From: Spirochaetales bacterium
GTDB taxonomy: Bacteria; Spirochaetota; Spirochaetia; SZUA-6; DRHE01
Reading direction: 5' to 3'
Length of the DNA stretch: 13,280 bases
Assembly (NCBI GenBank): GCA_016935715.1
Contig: JAFGQJ010000020.1
Span: 1-13,280 of the forward strand
The notes under the pieces were generated by a model. The model made no database searches. It had not been told where the DNA came from and saw nothing but the letters and a program-made list of their open reading frames with translations. Both the position numbers and the translations under genes were made by a program. This document shows, in pieces, positions 1 to 6,370 of the stretch. Numbering within the stretch: the stretch's first letter is position 1; each line of letters begins with the position of its first letter.

Positions 1-36
1 AAGCTGATTTGGATTACACTCCGTATTCATCCAGGG

Positions 37-98
37 CCTTTCTCCTGTGGCATAATTGTTTATGGATAAGCGAATTATACCACGGAGAAAGGTTTTTT
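37..98 (+). terminator. Strong intrinsic terminator (or attenuator) before the HisD-family gene
   Basis: The arm at 37-57 (CCTTTCTCC, then TGTGG, then CATAATT) pairs with the arm at 73-92 (AATTATACCAC, then GGAGAAAGG). The stem is about 20 bp with one mismatch and one bulge, and the loop is 58-72. A run of six T follows at 93-98. This is the standard rho-independent shape for + strand transcription; on the minus strand no T-run follows the stem. It most simply ends an upstream gene outside the window. It lies only 26-38 bp before the next start, so it could also act as an attenuator for that gene. Confidence 0.85.
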
Positions 99-135
99 AT
101 TCAGAGCCTATTAGAAAGGCGGGTTGGAAACCGAG

Positions 136-1491
136 ATGGAAAATTTGAAAATCAATGTCCACGAGTGGGACAAACTCGACGAACCCCGCCGGGAGCAGCT
201 TTGCCGCCGGGTAGAGGCGGAAATACCGGCGGAGGTGATGGACGCGGTCCGGGAGGTCATCGAGGCGGTGCAGAGGGAGGGAGACGCCGCGCTCATCCGC
301 TACACCGAGAAGTTCGACCGCGTGGATCTCAAAGGCGCCTCCCTCCGGGTCTCCGAGGAAGAGATCCGCAGGGCCGAAGAGGATCTGCCGAATCAACTGA
401 AAGAGGCCATCCGCTTTGCCGCGGAGAACGTGCGCCGCGTCCACGAGTCCCAGCGGCCGGGGGCTCTGGAGCTGAGCGAGGTCCGCCCCGGCGTGTTCGT
501 CGGGGAGCGCAGCCGGGCGATCCCCTCCGTCGGCCTGTACGTTCCCCACGGCCGTGGGCGCTTCCCCTCGGTGATGTACATGCAGGGAATTCCTGCAGGT
601 GTGGCCGGGGTGAGGCGCATCGCGGCGATCTCCCCCCCCGACGAGGAGGGCCGCGTGGATCCGGCCTGCCTGTTCGCCGCCCGGATCTGCGGGATCGGCG
701 AGGTCTACCGCGTGGGGGGCATCCAGGGCATCGTCGCCCTGGCCGTGGGCACGGAGAGCGTCCCCAGGGTCGACAAGATCCTGGGTCCCGGCAGCCTCTA
801 CGTGGCGGCTGCGAAGCGGGCTCTGGCCCATCGGGTCGACGTGGGGCTGCCGGCAGGACCTTCCGAGGCGATCGTCCTGGCCGATGAGAGCGCCGATCCC
901 GCACGGGCCGCCCTGGATCTGATCACCGAGGCCGAGCACGGTTCGGACTCCAGCGCCTTCCTGGTCACCCACCACCGCGCCCTGGCCGCGGCGGTGGAGC
1001 AGGCGCTGCCAGGTCTGCTCGCAAGCCTCCACACGCAGAGAGCCGCTTTCGTGGCAGACGTGCTTTCCGGATTCGGAGGCATCGTGATCACCGGGACCCT
1101 GGAGCAGTCGATCGAGTTCGTCAACCGTTACGCCCCCGAGCATCTGCAGATCGCCTGCAGGGACCCCATGTTCCTGCTGGAGCGGATCGAAAACGCCGGG
1201 GAGATTCTCCTGGGTCAGAACAGCGCCTTCTCCATGGCCAACTACGCGGCGGGCTGCAACAACGTGATTCCCACCGGCGGATGGACCCGCACATCCTCTC
1301 CCCTCTCGGTCAGGGACTTCCTCAAATCCTCCTCGGTGCTCTACGTAGGCGCCCAGGGCGTGCCCGCCCTGGGTGATCCCGTGGCCACGCTGGCCGCCTA
1401 CGAGGGCTTCTCCGCCCACGAGCTGGCGGTGCGCAGGCGCGGCCCGCAGGCCGGAGGGGACGGAACCGTCTCCTCCCCTCCCGCCCGCTGA
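136..1491 (+). CDS. hisD: Histidinol dehydrogenase (HisD) family protein with altered metal and substrate ligands
   Basis: The protein is 451 aa, close to the family's usual length of about 430, and matches HisD throughout. It has the glycine-rich nucleotide-binding region (YRVGGIQGIVALAVGT, residues 191-206, and ILGPG), PAGPSE at 239-244, and the catalytic Glu-His pair in YAPEHLQ (E335, H336). True HisD oxidises L-histidinol to histidine with two NAD+ and uses Zn ligands Gln259, His262, Asp360 and His419 (E. coli numbering). Here the matching positions are E265, H268, N369 and H428. The substrate-contacting His367 position is N376 (CNNVIPTGG). No other his gene is visible. It could therefore be a paralogue acting on another alcohol. 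A TTG at 124 in frame would add four residues; I prefer the ATG at 136 because the N terminus then fits the family, but ribosome-site spacing does not decide it. Confidence 0.85.
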   Translation: MENLKINVHEWDKLDEPRREQLCRRVEAEIPAEVMDAVREVIEAVQREGDAALIRYTEKFDRVDLKGASLRVSEEEIRRAEEDLPNQLKEAIRFAAENVRRVHESQRPGALELSEVRPGVFVGERSRAIPSVGLYVPHGRGRFPSVMYMQGIPAGVAGVRRIAAISPPDEEGRVDPACLFAARICGIGEVYRVGGIQGIVALAVGTESVPRVDKILGPGSLYVAAAKRALAHRVDVGLPAGPSEAIVLADESADPARAALDLITEAEHGSDSSAFLVTHHRALAAAVEQALPGLLASLHTQRAAFVADVLSGFGGIVITGTLEQSIEFVNRYAPEHLQIACRDPMFLLERIENAGEILLGQNSAFSMANYAAGCNNVIPTGGWTRTSSPLSVRDFLKSSSVLYVGAQGVPALGDPVATLAAYEGFSAHELAVRRRGPQAGGDGTVSSPPAR

Positions 1492-1498
1492 GGCGGGA
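1453..1498 (+). other. Two GC-rich hairpins at the end of the HisD-family gene
   Basis: GGAGGGGA (1453-1460) pairs with TCCCCTCC (1474-1481), with CGG/CCG also pairing inside. TCCCGCC (1479-1485) pairs with GGCGGGA (1492-1498) around the stop codon. The two stems overlap slightly and may be alternatives. No T-run follows, so this is a possible weak or factor-dependent transcription end and not a clear intrinsic terminator. Confidence 0.3.
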
Positions 1499-1602
1499 CC
1501 TCTGCCACGGCCCTACAGTCTGCTGTGGCTGTGCCCGCGGCTGTCGGTCGGGGGCTGAGAGCTTCAGAGGAATGCCCATCGATTACGAGGCAACCCGTGG
1601 GG

Positions 1603-1641
1603 TTGACAGATCGTCGCCATTGGTCGCTACCATGGGCGACC
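1603..1641 (+). promoter_or_regulatory. Candidate promoter with overlapping inverted repeat for the ATPase-like/MscS pair
   Basis: A perfect -35 hexamer TTGACA (1603-1608) is followed after 19 bp by TACCAT (1628-1633), which matches four of six -10 positions. An inverted repeat GGTCGC (1622-1627) / GCGACC (1636-1641) surrounds that -10 and could be an operator or a leader hairpin. The long spacer and weak -10 keep confidence low, but the site sits just before the ribosome binding site of the next gene. Confidence 0.35.
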
Positions 1642-1653
1642 GGAGGTGGGCCG

Positions 1654-2859
1654 TTGGACGAGACAGAATTGTGGCAATTCGTCCGGATAGACGAGTACAA
1701 GGTTCCTGAAACGGGAGTCGAACGCGTCCGCAAGGGCCTGGCGGGCCTCTTGAGCGGTTTTCCCAAGGGGAGAAAAAAATCCACGAGTGACTCCCCTCTG
1801 GACCCGAAGCAGGATCTGCTGTGCCTGTCGGAGAAACGGCTGGAGCGTGCTGTTCCGAGCCCCGACTGGAAAGATGCCGCTGAGCGGCTGCAGGAGTGGC
1901 TGCGTTCCTGGCTTGAGACGGCCAAACCCGACATCCCGGCGCTCTTTTTCATTGCTCCGCCTCACAGCGGCCGCGAAGAGTTACTGCTGCGCTGGGCGTC
2001 GGAGCATGATGTTGCGCTGGCCGAGCAGCCCACCGCGGAGCGGATCCTGGGTGGTGACATCAGTTGGTTGGACTCTTGGCCCAAAGCGGAGCCCTGGCTG
2101 CTGCCCCGGCTGGAGAGATGCTTCCTGCGCAGCACCGAAGGACTTGATCTGGTGCGGAGTTTTCTTGCGCGAGTGCTTTCGGGGCGGATGGGCCGGGGAA
2201 TCGTCGGCTGCGACAGCTGGGCATGGAGCTTCCTGGCACATGCGGGGCCGGCTCGTACCTGTTCAACGATCACCACCCAGGCCTTCGACGCCCAACGGCT
2301 GAAGCTGCTTTTCGCTCGATGCATCGATGCTGACGGAGGATCAGCCTCTGCTTTCAGACAGGCGGACAACGGGGCCCATCTTTTGCGCACAGACCAGGAT
2401 CAGGATGAAACGGACCCCGGCGGGGCGGAGACTTTCTGGCGCCGGCTTGCCGCCCACGCCCGCGGCAATATCGGCATTGCCGCCGCGTGGTGGCGCCGAG
2501 CTCTGCGCACCCTACCCGAGGGCGATCTTAAAGAGGATCGGTCTGATGCTCAGGGGCCGAGGCAGGAGACTGTCTGGGTGACTCCCTGGGAGGACCTGCA
2601 GCGGCCGGTTTTGCCCGAGGAGGCCGGGGAAACGGAACGCTTCGTTCTGCACGCCCTGCTGCTGCACGGAGGGCTGGAGGCGCAGCGCCTCACTGCGATT
2701 CTCCCCGCGGAGCGGGCAGCTGTAATCCAGGCGCTTGCCGGCCTTGCCGAAGCGCAGCTGGTCGAACAGCGAGCGGAGCAGTGGCGGGTAACCGCATGGG
2801 GCTATCCCGCGGTGCGCGGCGCTCTCACTTCAGACGACTATCTGTGTGACTCTTTTTGA
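1654..2859 (+). CDS. Hypothetical protein with degenerate P-loop and AAA-like layout, partner of MscS channel
   Basis: 401 aa, starting at TTG 1654 behind an excellent GGAGGT (1642-1647, spacing 6); upstream in-frame GTG codons lack such a site. I do not recognise a named family. Residues 97-112 (LFFIAPPHSGREELLL) occupy the place of a Walker A, but the GK[ST] core reads GRE, so the catalytic lysine is missing. Residues 149-194 (LLPRLERCFLRSTEGLDL, then IVGCDSWAWSFL) resemble the Walker B and sensor region of an AAA/STAND-type ATPase. RGNIGIAAAWWRRAL (270-284) resembles an AAA lid. Residues 328-390 look like a winged-helix end. No membrane segment or signal peptide is apparent. The stop lies 22 bp before the MscS start, so the two are probably co-transcribed. 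By inference it is a cytoplasmic regulator or partner of the channel that may not hydrolyse ATP. Confidence 0.75.
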   Translation: MDETELWQFVRIDEYKVPETGVERVRKGLAGLLSGFPKGRKKSTSDSPLDPKQDLLCLSEKRLERAVPSPDWKDAAERLQEWLRSWLETAKPDIPALFFIAPPHSGREELLLRWASEHDVALAEQPTAERILGGDISWLDSWPKAEPWLLPRLERCFLRSTEGLDLVRSFLARVLSGRMGRGIVGCDSWAWSFLAHAGPARTCSTITTQAFDAQRLKLLFARCIDADGGSASAFRQADNGAHLLRTDQDQDETDPGGAETFWRRLAAHARGNIGIAAAWWRRALRTLPEGDLKEDRSDAQGPRQETVWVTPWEDLQRPVLPEEAGETERFVLHALLLHGGLEAQRLTAILPAERAAVIQALAGLAEAQLVEQRAEQWRVTAWGYPAVRGALTSDDYLCDSF

Positions 2860-2881
2860 GGCAAGAGAAGGGGGGGGTGTA

Positions 2882-3691
2882 GTGGAATCTGCTGAAAAGA
2901 TCTTGAGCGTTTTCAGGGAGGTGGGCGAGATCAGTCTCGTGCGCATCGTCCTGATTGTTGCGGCGGCCTGGGTGCTGCTGGCAATCGACCAGCGGCTCTT
3001 GCCGCGACTGGCACGCAAGCTCCCGGGGAAACTGCGATTTCATCTGCTTGCCCTCGTACCGATGATCAGGCTGGCGATCATCGTCGTCGCCGGAGTATTG
3101 ATACTCCTGCGGCTGATCGAGCCTACGCTGGAGAACATGGTGGCTCTCTTTGGGTTCCTTGGAGTAGGTTTGGGTTTCGCGGTCAAGGACTACGCTGCCA
3201 GCATTGTGGCCGGAACCGTGGCCCTTTATGAGATGCCTTACCGGCCCGGAGACTGGATCAGCGTGGAGGGGGTCTACGGGGAGGTGAAGAGCCTCGAGTT
3301 CCGAGCGGTCCATATGGTCACTCCCGATGACACTCTGGTGATCATCCCTCACAAGAAACTGTGGGATACCTCGATTCATAATGCCAACAACGGCAGCAGC
3401 AGGCTCCAGTGCGTGGCGGACTTCTACGTAACCCCCGACCATGATGGAGCCAGGTTGCGCGCCCGTCTGCGAGACGTGGCTCTCACCAGCCCCTACATTC
3501 AGCTCGCCTGTGAACCGAAAGTCGTAAGCGAAGGCACGCCCTGGGCAACGCACTATCGGATTCGCGCCTATCCGATGGATCCCGATCAGCAGTTCGCCTT
3601 CGTGACGGATCTCACGGAGCGGGGCAATGCCGCCATCGCCCGTCTGGGTGTAGGCTTTGCATCTCCCGGCCGTTGGCCGCCCGCAGCGTGA
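2882..3691 (+). CDS. Small MscS-type mechanosensitive ion channel
   Basis: 269 aa, slightly shorter than E. coli MscS (286 aa). Likely membrane helices are residues 18-36 and 55-80, plus the pore-lining TM3 at 86-117 with its Gly/Ala pattern (FLGVGLGFAVKDYAASIVAG). The beta domain follows (YRPGDWISVEGVYGEV, then TLVIIPHKKLWDTSIHN), then a C-terminal alpha/beta vestibule. The family forms heptameric inner-membrane channels that open under membrane tension to release osmolytes. The start chosen is GTG 2882, behind a G-rich ribosome site made of AA plus eight G (2868-2877). An alternative GTG at 2846 would overlap the previous gene by 14 bp and lacks a comparable site. The last ten or so residues run into the debris region downstream and may not be original. 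Confidence 0.88.
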   Translation: MESAEKILSVFREVGEISLVRIVLIVAAAWVLLAIDQRLLPRLARKLPGKLRFHLLALVPMIRLAIIVVAGVLILLRLIEPTLENMVALFGFLGVGLGFAVKDYAASIVAGTVALYEMPYRPGDWISVEGVYGEVKSLEFRAVHMVTPDDTLVIIPHKKLWDTSIHNANNGSSRLQCVADFYVTPDHDGARLRARLRDVALTSPYIQLACEPKVVSEGTPWATHYRIRAYPMDPDQQFAFVTDLTERGNAAIARLGVGFASPGRWPPAA

Positions 3692-4091
3692 GCCCGCCGT
3701 TCACCTCGTAGGAGCAGTCACCAAAAGGGTCCACCCAGGACCACCCAGGACCACCCAGGACCACCCGCCGGGCTTCCGCCCGTTTCCCGAGGGCCAGGTA
3801 GGCACGTCCGATCTCGACCAGGGGCATGCTAGCATGGATCGAGGCCGTTTCCCGTCTTTCGGGCCGTCAAGCCGGCCCTGTGGAAGCGACCAACGCGCCT
3901 CTGCCCGTTGCTCTGCGGCCGGAGGTCACAACGGTGCTGGCCAACATGGTCCTTGTCTGTAGCTGCCGCCTCACCCGTGTGCGTTTCAGTTCCACAAAAA
4001 AATAGGGGAAATACTGGGCCAGCTGTCGATACTTGGTCGTCTTTTCGATCTTTGGCTTTTCAATCAGCCGCAGCAGATAAAAGTACTGGTG
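3692..4091 (-). pseudogene. Degraded minus-strand gene with TPR-like segment
   Basis: One minus-strand frame runs from 4091 down to a stop at 3612 (inside the end of the MscS gene), broken by a single TGA at 3869-3867. The upstream part reads like protein (YFYLLRLIEKPKIEKTTKYR, then QLAQYFPYFFVELKRTR). After the stop, MPLVEIGRAYLALGKRAEAR matches the helix pattern of a tetratricopeptide repeat. The 10-bp tandem repeat follows. No ATG with a ribosome site begins the frame. I read this as the remains of a TPR-containing protein; the parent family is unknown. Confidence 0.4.
3731..3766. repeat. 10-bp tandem repeat (CCACCCAGGA, 3.6 copies)
   Basis: Three exact copies of CCACCCAGGA occupy 3731-3760, and CCACCC follows. 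The unit is not a multiple of three. It interrupts a minus-strand TPR-like reading frame, which fits replication slippage in a sequence no longer under coding constraint. Confidence 0.9.
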
Positions 4092-4216
4092 TTAGCAGGC
4101 CCGTTGAGCAGACCTTCACGAAAGAACAAATTTCAATCTATTCGTTACGGCCCAGCGATGTCATTTCCCGATGAGTCTCTGCGGCTTCTCACCCGCGGGT
4201 ATAATCCTGCGGAGAG

Positions 4217-4420
4217 CTGCGCGGCTACAAAGCCGATATCTGGGACGGGGCTCCGCGGATTCAGCGAACCGGTCCGGATCATCCCCGCACCCGGCGAGCC
4301 GCAGGGACAGCTGTACGATATGGATACTGACAGGGTTGAAACGAACAATCTCTGGGGCCAGAACCCGGAGGTCGTGGCGCGCCTGACGGAGCTTCTGGCC
4401 CGCTACGGCCGTCAAGGACG
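4217..4420 (+). pseudogene. Sulfatase (arylsulfatase A-like) remnant with internal deletion
   Basis: LRGYKADIWDGAPR, starting at 4217, resembles the sulfatase motif (R-G-x-K-x-x-x-W-E-G-G-x-R). Shifted by one frame, the sequence continues as GFSEPVRIIPAPGEP and GQLYDMDTDRVETNNL, then NPEVVARLTELLARYGRQGR. This is the characteristic sulfatase C-terminal end, in which the protein's remaining substrate-domain tail carries LYDL-D-P-E-x-x-N-L. The catalytic Cys/Ser-x-Pro-x-Arg region and several hundred residues are absent, and the two pieces lie in different frames. The frame then runs on to a stop at 4478 through unrelated sequence. It is clearly non-functional. Confidence 0.7.
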
Positions 4421-4500
4421 GCTACCTGCTGGCCGGGCTGGTATAGGGGCCATGTTCCTTTCAGCTTATCTACGCTGATTGTTATTCTGTATTTGTTCAT
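4405..4500 (-). pseudogene. Truncated gene start (TIGR04076-like N terminus) with intact ribosome site
   Basis: On the minus strand GGAGGAAACG (4510-4501) stands directly before ATG (4500-4498). It opens a frame reading MNKYRITISVDKLKGTWPLY, then QPGQQVAVLDG. This resembles the N terminus of the small TIGR04076 proteins (M-x-K-x-x-I-x-V, then KG-x-C-P-x-Y, then GDK). The resemblance stops after about 30 codons, at roughly the place where the opposing sulfatase remnant ends (about 4415), so a deletion or recombination joint probably lies there. The cysteine usual in the KG-x-C-P motif is Trp here. The family assignment is from memory. Confidence 0.5.
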
Positions 4501-4543
4501 CGTTTCCTCCGTGAGTGATAGGCATTTGTACGATCCAAGGTGA

Positions 4544-4600
4544 GCCAGCGAGGCCCAGAATGTGGTGACCGTGGAGGCGATCGAGGCAATCTACCGATAA
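4544..4600 (+). pseudogene. Possible C-terminal scrap of a Gfo/Idh/MocA-type oxidoreductase
   Basis: A short + frame reads ASEAQNVVTVEAIEAIYR and then stops at TAA 4598-4600. It resembles the last helix of Gfo/Idh/MocA oxidoreductases (x-N-V-V-x-V-x-E-A-I-Y-x-S). A stop codon precedes it immediately. It is too short to be certain and is listed because it fits the surrounding pattern of gene ends. Confidence 0.25.
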
Positions 4601-4923
4601 TCCTCGGCCGCACTGAGCAAATACCCTGGCAGCCGTACCTCCCGGCTACTCCGCTGAGCACACCGGGCAAGAACCACAGCTCTTTGGAAGAGCGAGGAAC
4701 GTCGCTGGGACATGCTCATCCCGCGGAGCAGGCAGGGAGACAGATAAGAGATTACACGAAGTTTGGATCCAGCCTCGGAGGCGATCGGCCGACCCTTTCC
4801 CAGACGCATCAAGATCTTTTTGACCTCTTCGGGCTTGATAATCCTCTTCGACAGATGAGTACATGCCCCCCTGCTACCGGCGTGCAAACAGCCGCTGCTG
4901 CTCACAAGTCCGGGAGTGCGTTG
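4601..4923. other. Region without a supportable gene
   Basis: Open frames exist on both strands but none has a ribosome site plus recognisable protein. A minus-strand stretch near 4850-4760 (RIIKPEEVKKILMRLGKGRP) has protein-like character and may be more debris; I cannot name a family. No RNA gene, repeat or terminator is apparent. Confidence 0.4.
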
Positions 4924-5298
4924 TTAACCGTCTCTGATAGCCACATCCGTGTGGCCCTCAGAGCCGTCACTGGAGAGATTGCCGCCAGCATCAAGGACAC
5001 GAGGTCCTGGGGGCTGGCGGCTCCTTGGAGGGGTCTTGCTGTGGTAATCCCACACTATTTGTTCTATGGAGCGGACGTTATCGGGCCGGTTCCTCCCGAA
5101 GTGCTTGATGTACAGCTCTTCGATATACTCGGGCAATAGAAACTTCCAGGGTTCTTGCTTCGTGTTGGCCAAGCCGTCGAACTTCTTCGGATTCAAGCTC
5201 AGCTCTCTGGCCATCTGGATATGGGTATGGGAAAGATTGTAGCGCTTCCGCGCATCGATCCATCGTTGGTATTTCTCTGGTATCGAACTCTTTGCCAA
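4924..5298 (-). CDS. Small conserved hypothetical protein
   Basis: 124 aa on the minus strand. The first 85 or so residues (MAKSSIPEKYQRWIDARKRY, then LSHTHIQMARELSLNPKKF, then KQEPWKFLLPEYIEELY and RNRPDNVRSIEQIV) match a pattern I recall from small conserved bacterial proteins of unknown function: charged, soluble, with an LNP-K-K and KQEPWK core. The tail after residue 85 (Pro/Arg/Gly-rich) does not fit that pattern and could follow a frameshift. The start is TTG with no clear ribosome site upstream, perhaps a decayed ATG, so the gene may be failing. It sits beside the toxin-antitoxin pair on the same strand, 122 bp downstream of the antitoxin gene. Confidence 0.55.
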   Translation of the reverse strand: MAKSSIPEKYQRWIDARKRYNLSHTHIQMARELSLNPKKFDGLANTKQEPWKFLLPEYIEELYIKHFGRNRPDNVRSIEQIVWDYHSKTPPRSRQPPGPRVLDAGGNLSSDGSEGHTDVAIRDG

Positions 5299-5420
5299 CA
5301 GACGCGTACCGTTCGAGTTTCAGTCTGGTTTGGACACTAGGCCTTGTCGGCCGTCTCCCCGGCAGGCATCGGCTCAGCCGTAAGTGGAGCAAGAGGTGAA
5401 CTTTTGCGAATAATTTGTGA

Positions 5421-5714
5421 CTACCCGATCTGAATCAGGCGGGTGGGAATATCGTGCACTTTTCTTTTCGCTTGATAAATATCTACCGCCTGTTGTGCAT
5501 TGAGCCAAAACTCGGGTGAGGTTCCCAAAGCGGATCCCAGTTTGACTGCCATTTCTGCAGATATGGACGTTCTGTTATTCACGATTCGATTTATCACTTT
5601 CACATCACATCCCAGGTGATCTGCGAGGTGTTTTTGGGTTATTTTTAAAGGCTTGAGAAACTCCTCATAGAGAATCTCGCCAGGTGTAGTAGGCTCCCTA
5701 TCAATAGTGATCAT
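5421..5714 (-). CDS. higA: HigA-family antitoxin, XRE-type DNA-binding protein
   Basis: 97 aa. The opening PTTPGEILYEEFLKPLKITQ is the hallmark of the HigA/VapI antitoxin group. A helix-turn-helix follows at about 25-45 (ITQKHLADHLGCDVKVINRI), then MAVKLGSALGTSPEFWLNAQ, a signature of this family. It binds and neutralises the HigB toxin and represses its own promoter. ATG 5714 has a clean GGAGG 6 bases upstream on the minus strand. It lies 17 bp after the toxin gene, in the toxin-first order typical of higBA. Confidence 0.9.
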   Translation of the reverse strand: MITIDREPTTPGEILYEEFLKPLKITQKHLADHLGCDVKVINRIVNNRTSISAEMAVKLGSALGTSPEFWLNAQQAVDIYQAKRKVHDIPTRLIQIG

Positions 5715-5731
5715 GCTCTACCTCCGTCAAC

Positions 5732-6028
5732 CTAATGGTAATCTGTGATACGGACTTCATGTGGTCCTCCATCCGCCCAGCGAAAAACTATGCGCCACTG
5801 CTCGTTGATCCGGATACTGTGATATCCTTTCAAATCTCCACTCAAGGATTCCAGTCTATTTCCTGGTGGACCCTTCAGGTCATCCAGACGTGCCGCGTAT
5901 TGGATCATATCAAGTTTTCTCCGCGCTATTCTGCTAATGCTGGTCCATCCAACCCTCTTTCCCAACTGTCCGGTAAGAAAGAACTTTTCAGTGTCAGCAT
6001 CAGAGAACGATTGAATAGCCACGTCCAA
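5732..6028 (-). CDS. higB: HigB-family toxin (RelE-like mRNA endonuclease)
   Basis: 98 aa from TTG 6028. The protein follows the HigB/plasmid-killer pattern: IQSFSDADTEKFF near the start, RLESLSGDLKGYHSIRINEQ in the middle, and WRIVFRW and RITDYH at the end. The family cleaves mRNA at the ribosome during stress. The start is uncertain. TTG 6028 has AAGGT nine bases upstream; a GTG at 6022 and an upstream TTG at 6046 are in frame. Family members usually start at the IQSF segment. All hallmark segments are present, so the toxin looks intact. Confidence 0.85.
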   Translation of the reverse strand: MDVAIQSFSDADTEKFFLTGQLGKRVGWTSISRIARRKLDMIQYAARLDDLKGPPGNRLESLSGDLKGYHSIRINEQWRIVFRWADGGPHEVRITDYH

Positions 6029-6032
6029 AAAT

Positions 6033-6066
6033 AATTTACCTTGCAAAGGTATACCGTGTCAAGGTA
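6033..6066 (-). promoter_or_regulatory. Candidate higBA promoter and autoregulatory operator
   Basis: On the minus strand TTGACA (6062-6057) is a perfect -35, and TAAATT (6038-6033) is a possible -10 after 18 bp. Three copies of a TACCTT box surround it: 6066-6061, 6051-6046, and an inverted one at 6037-6042. The last two form a TACCTT-GCA-AAGGTA palindrome on the + strand, and GGTATACC is a further perfect palindrome. Repeated boxes over a toxin-antitoxin promoter are what HigA autorepression would need. Binding is inferred. Confidence 0.5.
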
Positions 6067-6354
6067 TTCAAAATAAACTAAAGGTCATTGGTGGATGTTG
6101 GTCAATACTTGCCCGCAATTTCCGTTTCTCTTCAGCTTGATTCCGCCTTGATCGATCTCCTGTCATCCAATCGGTCGGATCAAAAGCCCTGGGACAGGAA
6201 GTCGCCGGGCACTTTCCCCCTCTGAGCCCTTCCCCCTGCAATCCCTCCACAGCCTCATAGGACCCATCGACATTGTGGAATTTTTTCACGTATTCTATCC
6301 AAGATGAAGTATAGGTAGACGATAGTGCCTTTCTCGGGGTTATCGCTGCAACAG
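6067..6354. other. Intergenic stretch between higB and the phosphatase gene
   Basis: No supportable complete gene. A minus-strand frame from about 6310 to 6068 has some protein-like stretches (WIEYVKKFHNVDGSYEAVEG, then AFDPTDWMTGD) without a start or ribosome site; it could be further debris. I see only weak -35/-10 candidates for the phosphatase gene (for example TTGTGG 6273-6278 with TATCCA 6296-6301). Confidence 0.3.
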
Positions 6355-6370
6355 AAGGGAGGATCTCCCG

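Noticed and set aside
97..1419. 440-codon open frame on the minus strand
   Set aside because: It lies opposite the HisD-family gene, which has clear family motifs; the long frame is an effect of high GC content.
1525..1653. GTG start giving the ATPase-like protein 43 extra residues
   Set aside because: No ribosome site, and the extension would cover the candidate promoter; TTG 1654 has GGAGGT at ideal spacing.
3731..3766. CRISPR-like repeat
   Set aside because: Units of 10 bp are directly contiguous with no spacers.
4760..4850. C-terminal end of an IS91-type transposase on the minus strand
   Set aside because: Only a short EEVKKILMRLGK-like similarity; no catalytic motif or element ends seen.
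4540..5139. 199-codon + strand frame
   Set aside because: No recognisable protein, and its 3' part lies opposite the conserved minus-strand hypothetical gene.
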